From Ignelater luminosus (taxonomy: Eukaryota; Arthropoda; Insecta; Coleoptera; Elateridae): a stretch of DNA of 64,000 nucleotides. Positions 44,212 through 57,056 of the stretch are shown here, piece after piece. The translations under genes were made by a program, and so were the position numbers. The notes below the pieces were generated by a model, which saw only the letters and a program-made list of their open reading frames with translations, had not been told where the DNA came from and did not search any database. The stretch's first letter is position 1. Every line of letters begins with the position of its first letter. The stretch spans positions 82,217-146,216 of the forward strand of contig VTPC01090607.1 of NCBI GenBank assembly GCA_011009095.1. Direction: 5' to 3'.

Positions 44212-46913
44212 ACTACAAGTTTCTTTAATAATATTTTTGATGTATCTCCAACAGTAAAGTTGTGAATCTTTCGAGACAAGAATGGTGAACCACCATGTAT
44301 AAATACGCATACTTTGCTGGTGATATTTAAATACCAGTTTTAGTTTATTTGTATCACTCCGATTATTTGACACAAGTTTTTCTCAAACTTGTTCAGTTTT
44401 TATAACGATTAGTATTTTTATATTGAAAAGTCAATGAAGGCTATGATGTTGTTTTTGAACTTCATAGAATAAGTAAATAAGCAGTAAACAAAAATCTGTT
44501 TCTAACACTGCACACATATTTACAGTTAGCAGCCAATAACTATAATAATTAAATTATGTACGTAAACATAAAAACAATCGTAAACAGTACTATCATGTAC
44601 CATAACCCATTCGAATATTACAGAAATTTGGTAATAACTATAAGTGTGCGGTTTCTACCTACTTCTTTAATTGTTTTAGGTCAGGGTCAAGTAGTAAGCA
44701 GATAACTACATATTTTAACTGTAAAGCTATATTAAACAGAACTATGTTTTCAGTTACTATTTACAATTTTGTTAAGCATAATCTATTTTAATTGACGTCG
44801 AATGATTACTCATTTATCAATCCGCGATACAATTTTTGCGTTAAATTATCCCTGGAAGCCATTGCAAAGCAAGTTTTGGCCCGTCGTCGCCGAGTGAAAC
44901 GCATTATCCAGATACCAATGAAAAAAAAACAAAAAACTATGCGTTTCTTCTTTTTTCCCGCATGCCGATTTTAATTATTCAAGTTTATCGCCCGGACAAA
45001 TTTTACATCTCCTCTCAAACCCATGTACAGAACGAAGAAAAAGAAAAAGAAGATCATTGCAAATAAAATATAACAGTAGTTTCATCTTCTCCTACACTGG
45101 AAGTTCGTCGTTTCATGCTCAGTTATTTTTATTGACACTACTAATTCGCATGATATTATGTTAAACATTTAAAAATGATTCATTCCAGAATATTTCTGTA
45201 AGCAGTTGTGACGACCATTCTATATCGAAGAAGTTTTTTTGCTGCTTGTGTCAAAAACGCACTTTCCCCGTGTCAATGGCTCCTTTCAAAATTTTCCATC
45301 TACTTTCTTGTTATTCGAGCAGCTGCATTTTATTAACTATCATTATTAGAAATTTGTTTTATTGGCATTCTATTTTTGGCTAGTTTATAGAAGAATTTTT
45401 TTTATAACCGTGATTATTAAAATGATAAAATACTACTACGTAAATATTTAAAATTAATATTATTATTATTAGTATATGAAATCTGCAGTACGCATGTATA
45501 ACAAATGCAAAATAATATCTGTAGACATAAATAAATACTTTATTAACCAGCATATTTCAAAGTAGAGTAAGATAGAAAAAAACTGTTCATTTTGTGCAAT
45601 CCCAATCTGCATAGGACCATTTTGTGTAATAATCTGTTTTTCCAACACTACTGTCTTATTTTTAGCAATAAGACTATGAATTCAAGAATTGGGTTAGGTA
45701 GGTCAGTTGCTCTTAAACGTTTCTTTCTAGTATAGCAAGAAATATCAACGATTTTCTTATCAATGCAAATCGAACGTTGCAATCAATTTTTTCTGCCTCC
45801 AATTGTGCGAAGTAAAAGAAACACAACAAGCTTAGACTGCTTCAAGCAGAGACGTATAATAAAATAAACAGAACTTGCCAGTCATTTGCTATATTCGTTA
45901 CAATCTTGATTAGCAGAAAAATACCGTATGTTATCCCTTGTAGGAAGAATTATTTAGAAGTTCGTGTTTAACTTAATTGTTGCTACTTTCATCTTTGGAA
46001 ATCAAATAATCTAAAATTCTAGTTTTGTGAGTAGCTAGACATTTTAGATACTGGACTTAAAACTTACAAAAGACTGAATCAATTCACATGTTATGAAATC
46101 AAGTAGCATTGCAAACAACCACAACAGCAGCTCACGAAGCATTCTTCACTCATAGCCTTTTTATTTGACAATTGAAGAGAAGGCTAGAACTCAATGTTGA
46201 CTTGCAATTCAGGGTTGTGATTAGCACCATTAAGCGTAAAAGTCATTGAGTTGTAGGGTGAGTGAAAAAATCCTTAGAGCAGTGGTGCACCCAAGAGAAA
46301 GGCTTTTGTGCTTGTACCCTTCTCAAAAGGTGATGCAATTACAGTTGTGTGAATTTTACCTTATGGGATCCGTTTAGTGTACAAATCTAGATTGCATAGA
46401 GGAGGCTATATACGGTCTAGGAGAATATTCTTGAAAACAAACCCTTAAACTACTGTTCTTTAAGTCATGATTTTTACCATGTTAGCTTTCATCAGTGAAA
46501 ATTTCTTCCAAGATTAGTTTAATTTAGATGGAGACATGGGATCAATTTCTAAGACAGCACTGAAGTAAGTTTAGGCTTGGTTTGAGATTTCAAAATAAAA
46601 ACTTTTTTCTAAATGGATATTCTTAGTTTAGAAGGAACGGAAAGCAAGCCAAGTCTCTACAAACCCGATGTATGCCACAGACTAAGTTAATTTTTTAATT
46701 TAAGAATTGACCAAATGTGTTTTGTCAACCAAGCTGTCTTGAAGGCTCTACTATACTCTAATGCTATTGACGTGGAGTGTCTAGAACAGCTAAAGACTTA
46801 GCTACGCAAATATCTTCAAATTGTTCTGGAAACAGTGCAGTATTAACAAAATAAATTTTAAACGAACTCCGAAGGAGTCTGTCTGTATTTTTGTCAAATT
46901 TTGAAATTTCGAC
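44212..46913. other. No gene recognised
   Basis: AT-rich noncoding sequence. A CAGTGGTGCACCCAAG string at 46271 resembles a hAT end but is unpaired. Confidence 0.35.
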
Positions 46914-47123
46914 TTTAGATTTGGATTCTACATCAAAAACTAAAGACGCCGTGGTATCTTCGTTTTTTGATAACTCTTCGGAAACATGGTCAAAATGGCC
47001 GCCGAAAATTGGAAAATTTTCAAAATTTTTTTTACTTTAGAATCGTATTCTGCACCAAAAAATAAGACAAACGTGTACTTTTAGTTTTTTGAATCACCTC
47101 AAAATGGCTGCCGAAGTCTGAAA
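46914..47123. repeat. Diverged 122-bp tandem duplication
   Basis: Two successive units begin TTTAGA(T/A)T at 46914 and 47036. They share ATTCTRCAYCAAAAA, a GTTTTTTGA block and CAAAATGGCYGCCGAA in the same order. Confidence 0.6.
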
Positions 47124-50100
47124 AAAGTAACAAAACGTTGTGGCTATGCTTTGCATTCCTACTCCACTCCTGTATTTGTTATAGCGATTTAACGCAGCAC
47201 AAAACCAGGTTTTGATTGATAGCTCACTATCTGCTGTAATATTTGAAGATAGTTTTAGAATAATCGTAATCGTTCTCTGAAATGTTTCCATTGGTCACTG
47301 GAACATCTTATGTTGTTATAATGCAATCTTCTAGAACTATACGATATCTGAGTACTAAACACAAAACAGCCAATGCTGCAACCCAAGCTTACTTTGTTTC
47401 AAAATTTTGAAAAGTACTTTCCGAAGCTCATTACCTAACCGGTAGCGTAATGGCAACAACAAGATTATTATTAGTGGCGTATCATCCTATGGCACAAGTG
47501 GTGCAGCTGCACCAAAGCCTATAATATTGGAGCTCCCCCACCCAAAGGCAAAAAAAAAAATTAATCATTTCTTCTGTCTTTATGATTTTTTAAACTGTAT
47601 AGCACTTCAGAAGAACAGAAGACAAAATAACATAACATTCAAAGCCTACTTTGCTGTTATTATTAGTAATATTTTTAAAACCCAACTCAATGGCCCACGC
47701 TCTTATATACGGCAGGAAAATCCAGAATTGAAAAAAGTACAGATAATAACCTGTCAAACTCTGACCAAGTTCTGGAGGTACTAACTTGGCATTTAGAATC
47801 TGGGTAAAAGAACATTCTCGTCTGTAAACAAGATCGTAGCCTTTGGTTCAAAGCTCACGTAAAATTGTAGCTCCTAGAGCACTAAAACCACTTACCTAGA
47901 ATGACCTCCAGAACAACCATGGCCGATTCGTCAAGGCTGTATTGATTATCGCAAAATTATGTTCAAGAAGTATTGAAAGTAACAATTGTGTTGAAGTTTA
48001 AAAGTAATCTTCAAACGTGCATTAACGTGATAACTTGGATAAAATGACAGAAGGAGGCTACAATTGTTCTTCACTATTTTTACAAACTTGGGTTTGTCGC
48101 TTGGAATTTTTTCTTTTATCTTCATTTTGAAACACATTTTGATAAACGTCATTTCATATCTAGTGGTGACACGACCACGGAACGATTCCACGTAGTTATA
48201 ACTAAAGAAAAGTATTTCGAACAAGATAGTAATTATCGGATTATAAATAAACAGGCTTCACATTTTGGTCTGCTTCGAATAAATTTGACGAGGTTCCAAA
48301 AAAAACCGATAACATTCTTAACTGGCCTCAAAAGCCCAATTAACTCAATGTATGGCCAAAAAGTCATATAGGCTTGATAATTGAGAACCGACCAAAAGCC
48401 CGGCTTGCACAGGTTTCTGATAAATGATAGTCTTTTATAGACTCACAGACATTTTAGGAGATATCGTAGTATTGTTTTACTTTATTTTTTATTTTCTATT
48501 TCCAGCTTATTCCTAGTTAGATCTTCAACCATTACATGTTTTGCTTTTTCTATTTTGATCACTGTCACCTAGCAGAATCAAATTTCTAATATGCAATATT
48601 CAGTAGCGATCCATATTACAAAAATGAAAAGATTACAAATATTATACAGGTATTCTCACAAATACAGCTATAATAATCTTGCAAACCACAAGCATCTTCT
48701 GCAACATATCTATGAATTGTGATATGGTATTCCCTAGGGGCCTAAACGATGTGAGCTACGGAAACCTTCAAATCATAGTACCGGCATTACATGGAGCATT
48801 AACCATATAAAACAAATTTATAGCAAAGAAAGATCAAAACTATTTTGCAAATAAAGCTCAAAGTAACGACAGTAAAAAATGAGAAAATCATTAACAGATT
48901 GTTTTATAGGTTACATAAATTTAGAAGCTTTATAAAACTTATGTAAAAGTAGCAATAAAATGAAATACATATATTTGTGGTAGACCCAATTACGACATTC
49001 TTAAAGATGACAAGAAGAGTTACAAAATAAAAACCATTTTATTGTTCATGGGGTATTCTACGATTGACATTAAATGCAAGGTGACAAGAAAGCAAGATAT
49101 AAATGTCTACACGAGTAATAACTAGTAAAAGGGTAATAAATACTTGTTTGCCTGATCATTGTGGTCAACTAGTTAAGTGAACAATTTCAGGAGAAAACTA
49201 ATAAGCAATATTTGATGAACAAAATAGAAATAATCCTTGAGCCCGTTTCTTGTTAAGTAGTACAACTGAAATGACAATATTAACAATAAATACAATATGT
49301 CACCAAGTATGTACGAAACTCTTTTCATTAGTTTTACTATGCTTTCAATATAGTCTTTGTTATTATGCGGGGATTTGTAACAAAGCAATAAATATGTCAA
49401 ACTAGAATGGATAAACTCGTAAAAAAATAAACTCTTAGTGTCTATGTTTACTACAATAACAGAAACCTATTTATTTTTATAAAAGGTGGTCGAAAAGTCT
49501 GGAACACCTGCTGCGTAAGCTAAATTGACTTATTACCGCAGAATTGTTGCTTGGATGTGGTCATGTTCTAAAGGCGCCAGCTCCAAATCGATAAAGATGC
49601 AGCAAGTGCTGGATTAAAGAGTACGTAGTTACAAAAACAGTCGGAAGAAAAGTTCCGAACCTTGCTGGTCTAGAGACAAGTCAAGAATCTTTTGTTCAAT
49701 AATAAGATATAAATAACAAAATTATATCTGCAAGTTTTTGAAATGCTGCAGTTATTACACAAAACGCCTTAAGATTTATTGGAGAACACCATTTGACCAC
49801 CCATGTTGAAAAATACAGTAATGTACTTTTGCATTTGATGTTCCTTTTCTTGCTCCTGCATCTAATAACCAGTTTAGTAAAAATCAGAAATAATTTTGTA
49901 TACGTATAATAAATAGCAAGTAAAATCTAGACGAATCGCGGTGTAGAATTACTGGAATTTTGAAACCAAATAGATCTTACTATTTCTCCATGGGATGCGT
50001 TTTCATTGAGTAAGATTGCATGTCTAAAATCGTATTTCAATTACACGCAATGTTCTACAATTCTACAGCGCAACTTTGGGCGTGCATTGTAAAACCAGAA

Positions 50101-50398
50101 AGAAGAAGAAAACCTAGATAACTTTTTTTCCCAAAACGCTCCCCTGCAGATTTATGCCTGCATTACTTATTCAGGCGTTTCTTTATGCTTAATTTGTGCC
50201 AAGTATGGATTTGACAAGCGTTTAAAATCTAATCACTAGATAGGTTGTTTAATGAGGAAAGATTCCTACTTATTTATTTGTTTTCGTAAACGTGATCGTT
50301 TTCTGAAAAAATGCCAAAAAAGAAAAAACTCCTTAATGTTTTTGAAGCCGAATATTTTTGAAAACAAATAAAAATTAAAGGAAATGTCAAAGATGAAG
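47124..50398. other. No gene recognised
   Basis: Low-GC sequence. An unpaired hAT-like end TAGTGGCGTATCATCC lies at 47472, and a GGTCGAAAAGTCTGGAACACC string at 49489 resembles another transposon end. No coding region supported. Confidence 0.35.
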
Positions 50399-50400
50399 TA

Positions 50401-51705
50401 AAGGGTTTTCCAATAAGAGGTGTTATTTTGATATTCAAAGAAAAGTGCCATTTTTTAATATAAATGATCGGATGTTTATTTCATTATAAAGAGGAAGGTA
50501 TGCCGTTAATAGTGGAAAATAACATCAGGCAAATGACCACCACGACCACGCTTACAGGACAATATCCTTTTCATGAAATTTTCCATAACCAAATCGCAAA
50601 GTGGCTGCCCTATGTCCTCGATAGCCTCACGAATTCCATCTTTGAGGTCTTGAATCGACGCTGGGCTGTTGGCGTAGACCTTCTCTTTCACGTGGCCCCA
50701 AAGAAAGAAGTCGCAAGGTGTTAAATCACAAGATCTCGGTGGCCAATTGTGATCACCTCTTCGAGAGATAACACGGTCCGGAAACTTTTTCCGTAAAAGA
50801 TCAATGGTTTCGTTGCTTGTGTGGCACGTAGCGCCGTCTTGTTGAAAGTAAACGTTGTCCAGATCAATACCATCCAATTCCGGCCATAAAAAATCGTTAA
50901 TCATCTCTCGATAGCGCAATCCAGTCACCGTAACTGTTGCTCCAGCCTCATTTTCGAAAAAGTAAGGTCCAATGACTCCGCCGGACCATAAACCGCACCA
51001 AACAGTCACACGTTGAGGATAGAGAGACTTTTCAACAATAATTCTTGGATTTTCTGAGCCCCAGATCCGACAATTTTGCTTGTTGACGAAGCCACCGAGG
51101 TGGAAATGGGCCTCATCACTCAAGATGATTTTTCGATGGAATTCTGGATCATTTTCATGCATTTCAACGACCCAATCAGCAAAGACACGACGTTGTTGAT
51201 GATCGGCCGGCTTGAGTTCTTGTGTTAACTGGACTTTATAAGCCTTAAGACCCAAATCTTTATGCAAAATACGGTGTAATGACGTTTGTGGAATGGCTAA
51301 TTCCAAAGAACGACGAGGAATGGACAAACCTGGGTTTTCTTTAACACTTTCGGCTACAACAGCAATATTCTCGGCTGTTCTTGAGCGACGTGCACGGGTT
51401 TTATTCTTCACATCACTAACTTGTCCCAAGAGCTCGAATTTTTTCACCAATTTCTGTATTGCGGTCCGACAAGGTGCTTCACGGTGACCCAAAAATGTTC
51501 GAGTTTTACGAACCGTCTCTGCCAAATTTTCACCATTTTTATAGTGAATTTTAATAATTTCAATGCGTTGTTGAAGCGTGTATCGTTCCATATTTATTAA
51601 TGGCGTAGTTTCTACTTGTCAAATGTCAAAAAATGATAGCTTCAAAAGTGACATCTACCGAAATAACGGGCTATTCAAAATAACACCTCTTATTGGAAAA
51701 CCCTT
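50401..51705 (-). mobile_element. Intact Tc1/mariner-superfamily transposon, DD41D spacing
   Basis: 1305 bp, flanked by TA (50399-50400 and 51706-51707). TIRs of 31 bp are identical at 50401-50431 and 51675-51705, beginning AAGGGTTTTCCAATAAGAGG. The single gene inside spans most of the element and is uninterrupted. It is the only transposon in the window without visible decay. Confidence 0.95.
50506..51591 (-). CDS. Transposase, Tc1/mariner superfamily, apparently intact
   Basis: 361 codons from ATG 51591 (the first ATG inside the TIR) to the stop at 50506. N-terminal HTH (YTLQQRIEIIKIHYKNGENL), a basic linker (KNKTRARRSRTAEN), a second HTH (SLELAIPQTSLHRILHKDLG) and YKVQLTQELKPADHQQRR. Catalytic triad: first Asp in ILSDEAHFHLGGFVNKQN; second in NVYFQQDGATCHTSNE; third in SCDLTPCDFFLWG. 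By my count 41 residues separate the second and third Asp, the spacing of the DD41D group. It cuts the element out and re-inserts it at TA. No stop, frameshift or missing residue seen; whether it is expressed is unknown. It is related to the relic at 9205 and perhaps 42220. Confidence 0.94.
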   Translation of the reverse strand: MERYTLQQRIEIIKIHYKNGENLAETVRKTRTFLGHREAPCRTAIQKLVKKFELLGQVSDVKNKTRARRSRTAENIAVVAESVKENPGLSIPRRSLELAIPQTSLHRILHKDLGLKAYKVQLTQELKPADHQQRRVFADWVVEMHENDPEFHRKIILSDEAHFHLGGFVNKQNCRIWGSENPRIIVEKSLYPQRVTVWCGLWSGGVIGPYFFENEAGATVTVTGLRYREMINDFLWPELDGIDLDNVYFQQDGATCHTSNETIDLLRKKFPDRVISRRGDHNWPPRSCDLTPCDFFLWGHVKEKVYANSPASIQDLKDGIREAIEDIGQPLCDLVMENFMKRILSCKRGRGGHLPDVIFHY

Positions 51706-51707
51706 TA

Positions 51708-54700
51708 TTACAGAACCCACGCTTAATAAGAAAATAATACTTTTGTGATCGTTTTTTGCTTTCTTAAACAGATAACAACGTAAACGACTTTCTTAATGGA
51801 ACGTCTGCTTGAGTCTGATTTCACTGAACATTAAAAGTTAAAAATTTTAATTTGTGCTCTTTTCTGTATTATAAAATAAAATTTAGAAAAGTAGGTTTGA
51901 TAGCAAAACCGCTGAGATTTTTATTTTTGACAAATTCACTATTCATGAAATCAAAAAACACTTCGATTTGAAAAGCTTCTTCCGATCATTGAGTCACCCT
52001 TTCCCATATACAATCGTTAGATTCCAACAGAAGGAAAGGACTATTTGCAGGAGGTTGCCCCGTTTGAACCGTTTCTACTCTTTTGAAGAAAGTCTGTGAC
52101 CTAACAAAAATTCCTTCTATAGATGCGCACCTCGAGTTCAAGACAAAGAATTATCGAGATTTTCAGAATCCCAGAAGAAAGCCTAATACGAAACATAAGC
52201 ATCTACCTTTCGCACTGTTGAAGCGTGTTAAAAAACGTGATCCCTGGATTGGTAAATATTCTACTTGACATCCCCTCATATAGATAACCAACTTGCGATG
52301 ATCTCAACCAGACCTTCAACTCAAAAAGTCTGATAAAGGCATAATAAGCTATTTGCCTCCAAACTTACTTCCACCAAACCACTATTAGTAGCTCTCTTGC
52401 TGTGGTTGCATTCGGAAGGTCCGGGATCAGAATGTTCTCATTAGGGTTTTTCGTGGTCTTCTTTCTTAGTGGTGAAGGCAAATGCCTAAACAGTTTTTTC
52501 CACTGATCCTCAGCCGACATCAAAAGCGCCTTCCTTACCAAGTTCGTGTTTGATTTTCACAAAAGTTAGTTATAGCCCACACTTCAACACCATGCACTGA
52601 TGATGTGCTATTCGTAACTGTACCACAACTTCGCGTTTCTGTATTCTATCTGGCTGAAGAAGAGATTAACTTCAGCAATATTAAAAAGTAGTAGTGGCAG
52701 ATCAAGAAAGTTTGAAATAATGGACTATAAGTCGTAACTTCATATTTACCAATAAGGGGTAATACTATATATTAGGTTATAGAACAAACAGAAAGGATAA
52801 ATAAGCTATAACGTTAAATGAAAATGTAAGTTGTCCAAAAATATGAAAAAACAGAATAAGAGTATATTAAGAATTGAAATTAAAAGTAAAAATTATTATC
52901 TTGTGATGTACTAATAGGTATCCTTTATTTGCAAAGCATAGAATTTATTTTTCTAACATATTACGCATCACGATTTTCATAATTACTAATATGTTGATTA
53001 AATAATTAATTTATTTTACTATAGTTAATAAATACCAATATAATTATTATTTAATTAAAACGTTTTGTTAATACTGAATAAATTTAAAAAATAGATCTGT
53101 ATAAAAAACAATTAATAAATTGAAACAACAATAAAATATTCAATATTATTTATTCTTATCAATACTTATTAATTTGTTACTTTTGAGAGATACTGTACAA
53201 CTGTATAATACTCGAAATGAGTATAGAGCTTTATAACACAGCGAAAAGTGGTGGGTACACATTCGTATACGATGGTACGGTACGATGGTGGTACTGAAAG
53301 CATAGTATTCGCACCTGATAACTTCAACTAATTGGCTTTAACAGTAATCATTTAGTGTTAGTATTGTTTAAGAGAAAAGAAAGATACCATTAGTGACAAC
53401 AACTAGTTAGATTTCGACCAAAGGATTTACATCTTCTATTTTTTTCGTGGACTGTGATTTTTTGTATTTTTTTGAAAAAAGCGACAAAGGTAAGCGATTT
53501 TTTAATTTTTTAATTTTATAGTTTTCTAAAAGGATATTATATAATTTTTGTTAATGATAATTATGACTTATGATTATCTGAATTGTATAAATTATTAGCA
53601 TTGACATTAACATTGATTTTATAACGACCATCAACCAATCTACCTTGGAAATACAAAAAAAGAAATTTAAATAATGTATTATTATTAGTAACGTTCTGTA
53701 ATAAAATAAAATTTTAAGTCTTTTTTAAATGTATTGGTATACGAACTTACATGTGCCATTATGAATTTGCGTCATAATCTTTAAATTTACAAAACATGAT
53801 TTTTTTTAAATTCTTTAAACAAAAGGTTTTATATTTATTATTGTTACCACACAATTGTAAAATATTATTTTTCTTTAAATCTCAATTTTATGATTCACGT
53901 TGTTGAATATTTTCTTTTTCTTTCTCATTAGTGGTTCATTTTACAGTTGATTAATTAGTTAAATATTTTATCGACTTTATTGAGCATTCGATTAGTACAT
54001 TGGACTGCATTTTATATTGCAGAAATTTAATGGAAAATTTTAACAAGGGTTTCATTGGAAGTTTTCTGATTTCTTAAGATATTTTTAGGTTTTGCATAAG
54101 CATTGAATGTAACAAATCTAACAGGTTTTGCATGGAAAATTATGCAAAGTTTTAAAAAACTGTAATATTATACACAACTAATGTCTAAAACCCTTAAAAA
54201 TGTTTAAATATTTAAAATAACACCTCATATAGAATGTAATATTTTTTACTTATTTTTTTCGATAATTATAAATTTTAATTAGATCGTGATCACACTCGAG
54301 ATGTAAATAAATAATCTATGTCAACACAATAATATAATATACTCCTTAAGGGTTAATGATGACAAAAAAAAATAAAAAAGATTTAGATAGTTGATGATGA
54401 TTGCCATCAGTTATAACATTAACCTTGATATACATTTTTGCAGTCTGATGGTTTTGTTGGTATTTGATTTGAAAAAACATTGTTTACCTTCGGAAAACTT
54501 TGAATAAATAATAAATTTTATATTGTTAGGACATTGTTCACTAACTGTCATTTTTTTTCTCATTAACTTTTGTTAAGGGGGTTAAGACTTTTGTATATTT
54601 ATTTTAGTGACCAAATCATTTAATTTGAGACAGTTACATAATTTAAAAGACCGTGCTCTATGAAATTTGGGTATTTTCACTACATATTTATGAAATTTAC

Positions 54701-55112
54701 TCCTTGAACTTAATAGAGATTTTTGTGTACACAAACATTTTTAAGAACGTTTCAGTTTTTGCAAAGAATTTGTTTTGTTAGAATTATTTTGTCTTCATTT
54801 CATATAGTATCATTTAAATGTTGTCCACCTTTGTGCGTGGTTCCAAATAATAAAGAAACAAAATGTAGAAAGCTTCCAAACTTTCTAATAGTTTTAAGGA
54901 ATTTAATGGTACTATCTCTTGTAAATTATAATGTATTTTGCATACAATTCTTCTAATTCAATAATTCACAACCTTCTTAATTTTACAAAAAACATTCTCT
55001 TAACACTATTAATATATGATAATTTTACCGATATTTAAGGTATGTAATACTAAAACTAGTCATAATCGTAATACAATAATATCGCGGTATTCATTGCTAA
55101 CACATACCCGAT
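51708..55112. other. No gene recognised
   Basis: AT-rich sequence, very AT-rich from 52740 to 55100. An open frame 52083-52268 and a short TACGATGGTACGGTACGATG near-repeat at 53271-53290 are the only structures noticed. Confidence 0.35.
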
Positions 55113-55490
55113 ATGTATCACATTTCTAAATACATATGTAATCTAACAAAAATATTTGGGTGTTTCAGTTTTACTTTTGATAACTTCAAAAAATATGGCA
55201 CAAATATTAGAAATCTTAATTACATTTTCATGTTTTGCTCAAGTTACTACAATAATAAAAGATCCCATTGGTGGAGAATCAGAGAAAATTCAAAATTACT
55301 AGAAAGCAACACATTTCACGAAAAGAACGCAAGAATGGCTCTTTTTGCTAAATCGAGTATAGATTACAAAAACTTGAATGAAATAAAGTCACTTTTACAA
55401 TGGTGTAAAAGAAATGTGCGTGCCCTATTTACATCTCTACCCATGGTGAGGAAATCAACGATAAGAACAAGGCGTGCCGAAAGGTGCTAA
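55113..55490 (+). CDS. Unrecognised open frame, 125 codons
   Basis: The second half (RSHWWRIRENSKLLESNTFH, RMALFAKSSIDYKNLNEIKS, LLQWCKRNVRALFTSLPMVR) has a protein-like, basic composition, unusual in such AT-rich DNA. The first half is low-complexity. No domain is recognised. An overlapping frame from ATG 55195 gives a 35-residue peptide with a hydrophobic start (MAQILEILITFSCFAQ) resembling a signal peptide. A splice-like CATG/GTGAGG lies at about 55444. It could be an exon, a transposon scrap, or chance. Confidence 0.25.
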   Translation: MYHISKYICNLTKIFGCFSFTFDNFKKYGTNIRNLNYIFMFCSSYYNNKRSHWWRIRENSKLLESNTFHEKNARMALFAKSSIDYKNLNEIKSLLQWCKRNVRALFTSLPMVRKSTIRTRRAERC

Positions 55491-56147
55491 ATATACCCTT
55501 AAAATTCATGAACACCCCTTAAATTCTGCAGTACGAAACTAAGAATTTGCACAAATAAATAGATTTTCCCTATCTTACGAAGCAAGCAATATAAAATAAA
55601 AGAAACAAATTTCACCCTAAATTTGCATGATTAGTCGTGAAACGGGTTAGATCTTTAATATACAATAGAATTTTTTCCAAGATAACCTAGGACTAAACGG
55701 CATAAAAAGGTTAGAACGCTAAGAAAAGTAAAATATACAAATTTGACCTGCTTGGAAATCCATTTTGGAGATCCACCATGAAAATCCAAACATTGATGGT
55801 TAAAATTTTACTGGATACTGAACTTTTTCATAAAATCACACTTCTTGTTTGTGGGCAAACTTAGTCCTTGGGCCCAATTGCAAATCAGCAAAAACTAATT
55901 TCCGAGAAGAAATGTAGCTAAAGAATTTCGTTTTGACATTGTTGTTATACGAACTAATTCTGCTGTAAACATTAGGACAAAGTTGCATAATTTCGATTGT
56001 AATAATAAAAATCGGAATCCCAGAGGCCAAGTTTTGGCATGTGTGCTTTGCTTCATTTTTGGATACTCTCGGTGTTTTTAACTTCCAAACGAACACATTT
56101 ACTGAAGAGAGCCTTGAAATACCAGTCATTATCAATGTTGACTTTGT

Positions 56148-57056
56148 CAGGGACGGATTTAGGCATGGTCTTTATGGGCTGCAGCCCAGGGCCCCGTTCA
56201 ATCAAGGGGACCTCTTTGCGGTCAGAAAAAAATTAAAATAATAATTTAAACTTTGTTAGGTATGGTTAGCAAAGTTGATACTTGTCTCGTCTCGATGCTG
56301 CTTCTGAAAGAATTTTATAGCGAGTTGCTTACTCTGGACGTGCCTTAAATTGTCTTAGTGCACTGCGCGCTCCTCTGTCGTTTAAAGTTGTGACTTTTGA
56401 CTCAATTAATAAAACCAAGTGTCCGTAATCGGTCATTGATATACACGTAGAATTCTTCAACTGACTCAAAGTTCTTCTAGTTCCAAAATTACTTTCGAAA
56501 TAAACGTTTGTCTTAACAAAGTGAGCCTTTTTGCTGTTTTCTTTTGTTTATCAAAATCTGATAGTATTACAATTAATACTAGTCCATAAAAATTATTAGT
56601 ATTTAATTGGAACAGCTTTATAATATTATCAGAAGCAAGCAAAGGCAGTTGGGTGACACATTTAGTATGATACCAAAATCTCACATACAGATATCAACAT
56701 ACCCTTACAGTATACCCTTTAGGTACTGATGAAATCCTAAGGTTAAATTGTATGTCGCTTTATGGAAGAAGACATCCTGATAAAAACCTTGAAACGGGCC
56801 GTGAAATTATGTTTCATAAGAAGATTGTTATGTAATTCAATTCAGAGGCGGATTTAGTATACCTAAGTGCATCAAATAAAATAAAAAAATTTGTCAGTGT
56901 TTGTTGACTATAATTTTTCCTATTTAAAAATGGATAAAAAACAGTTTATTAGTAAAATGGCGAATGGTCTCCACAACTAGCTTAAACTCGGGTTACTTGA
57001 GAGGGCCCCCCAAACAGTATTAGTCCAGGGCCCCCAAAGCTGGCGGTTCGCCCCTG
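56148..57056. mobile_element. hAT-type element, degraded
   Basis: The left end CAGGGACGGATTTAGGC at 56148 and the right end TGGCGGTTCGCCCCTG ending at 57056 are inverted-similar (CAGGG.CG), with GGGCCCC blocks inside each. Flanks GACTTTGT and ACTTTTGT could be a decayed 8-bp duplication. The interior (909 bp) codes for nothing recognised. Confidence is limited by the imperfect duplication. Confidence 0.55.

Noticed and set aside
43794-44265. Overlapping 144- and 107-codon frames
   Set aside because: They lie inside a non-autonomous hAT and run into its right terminus; no domain seen.
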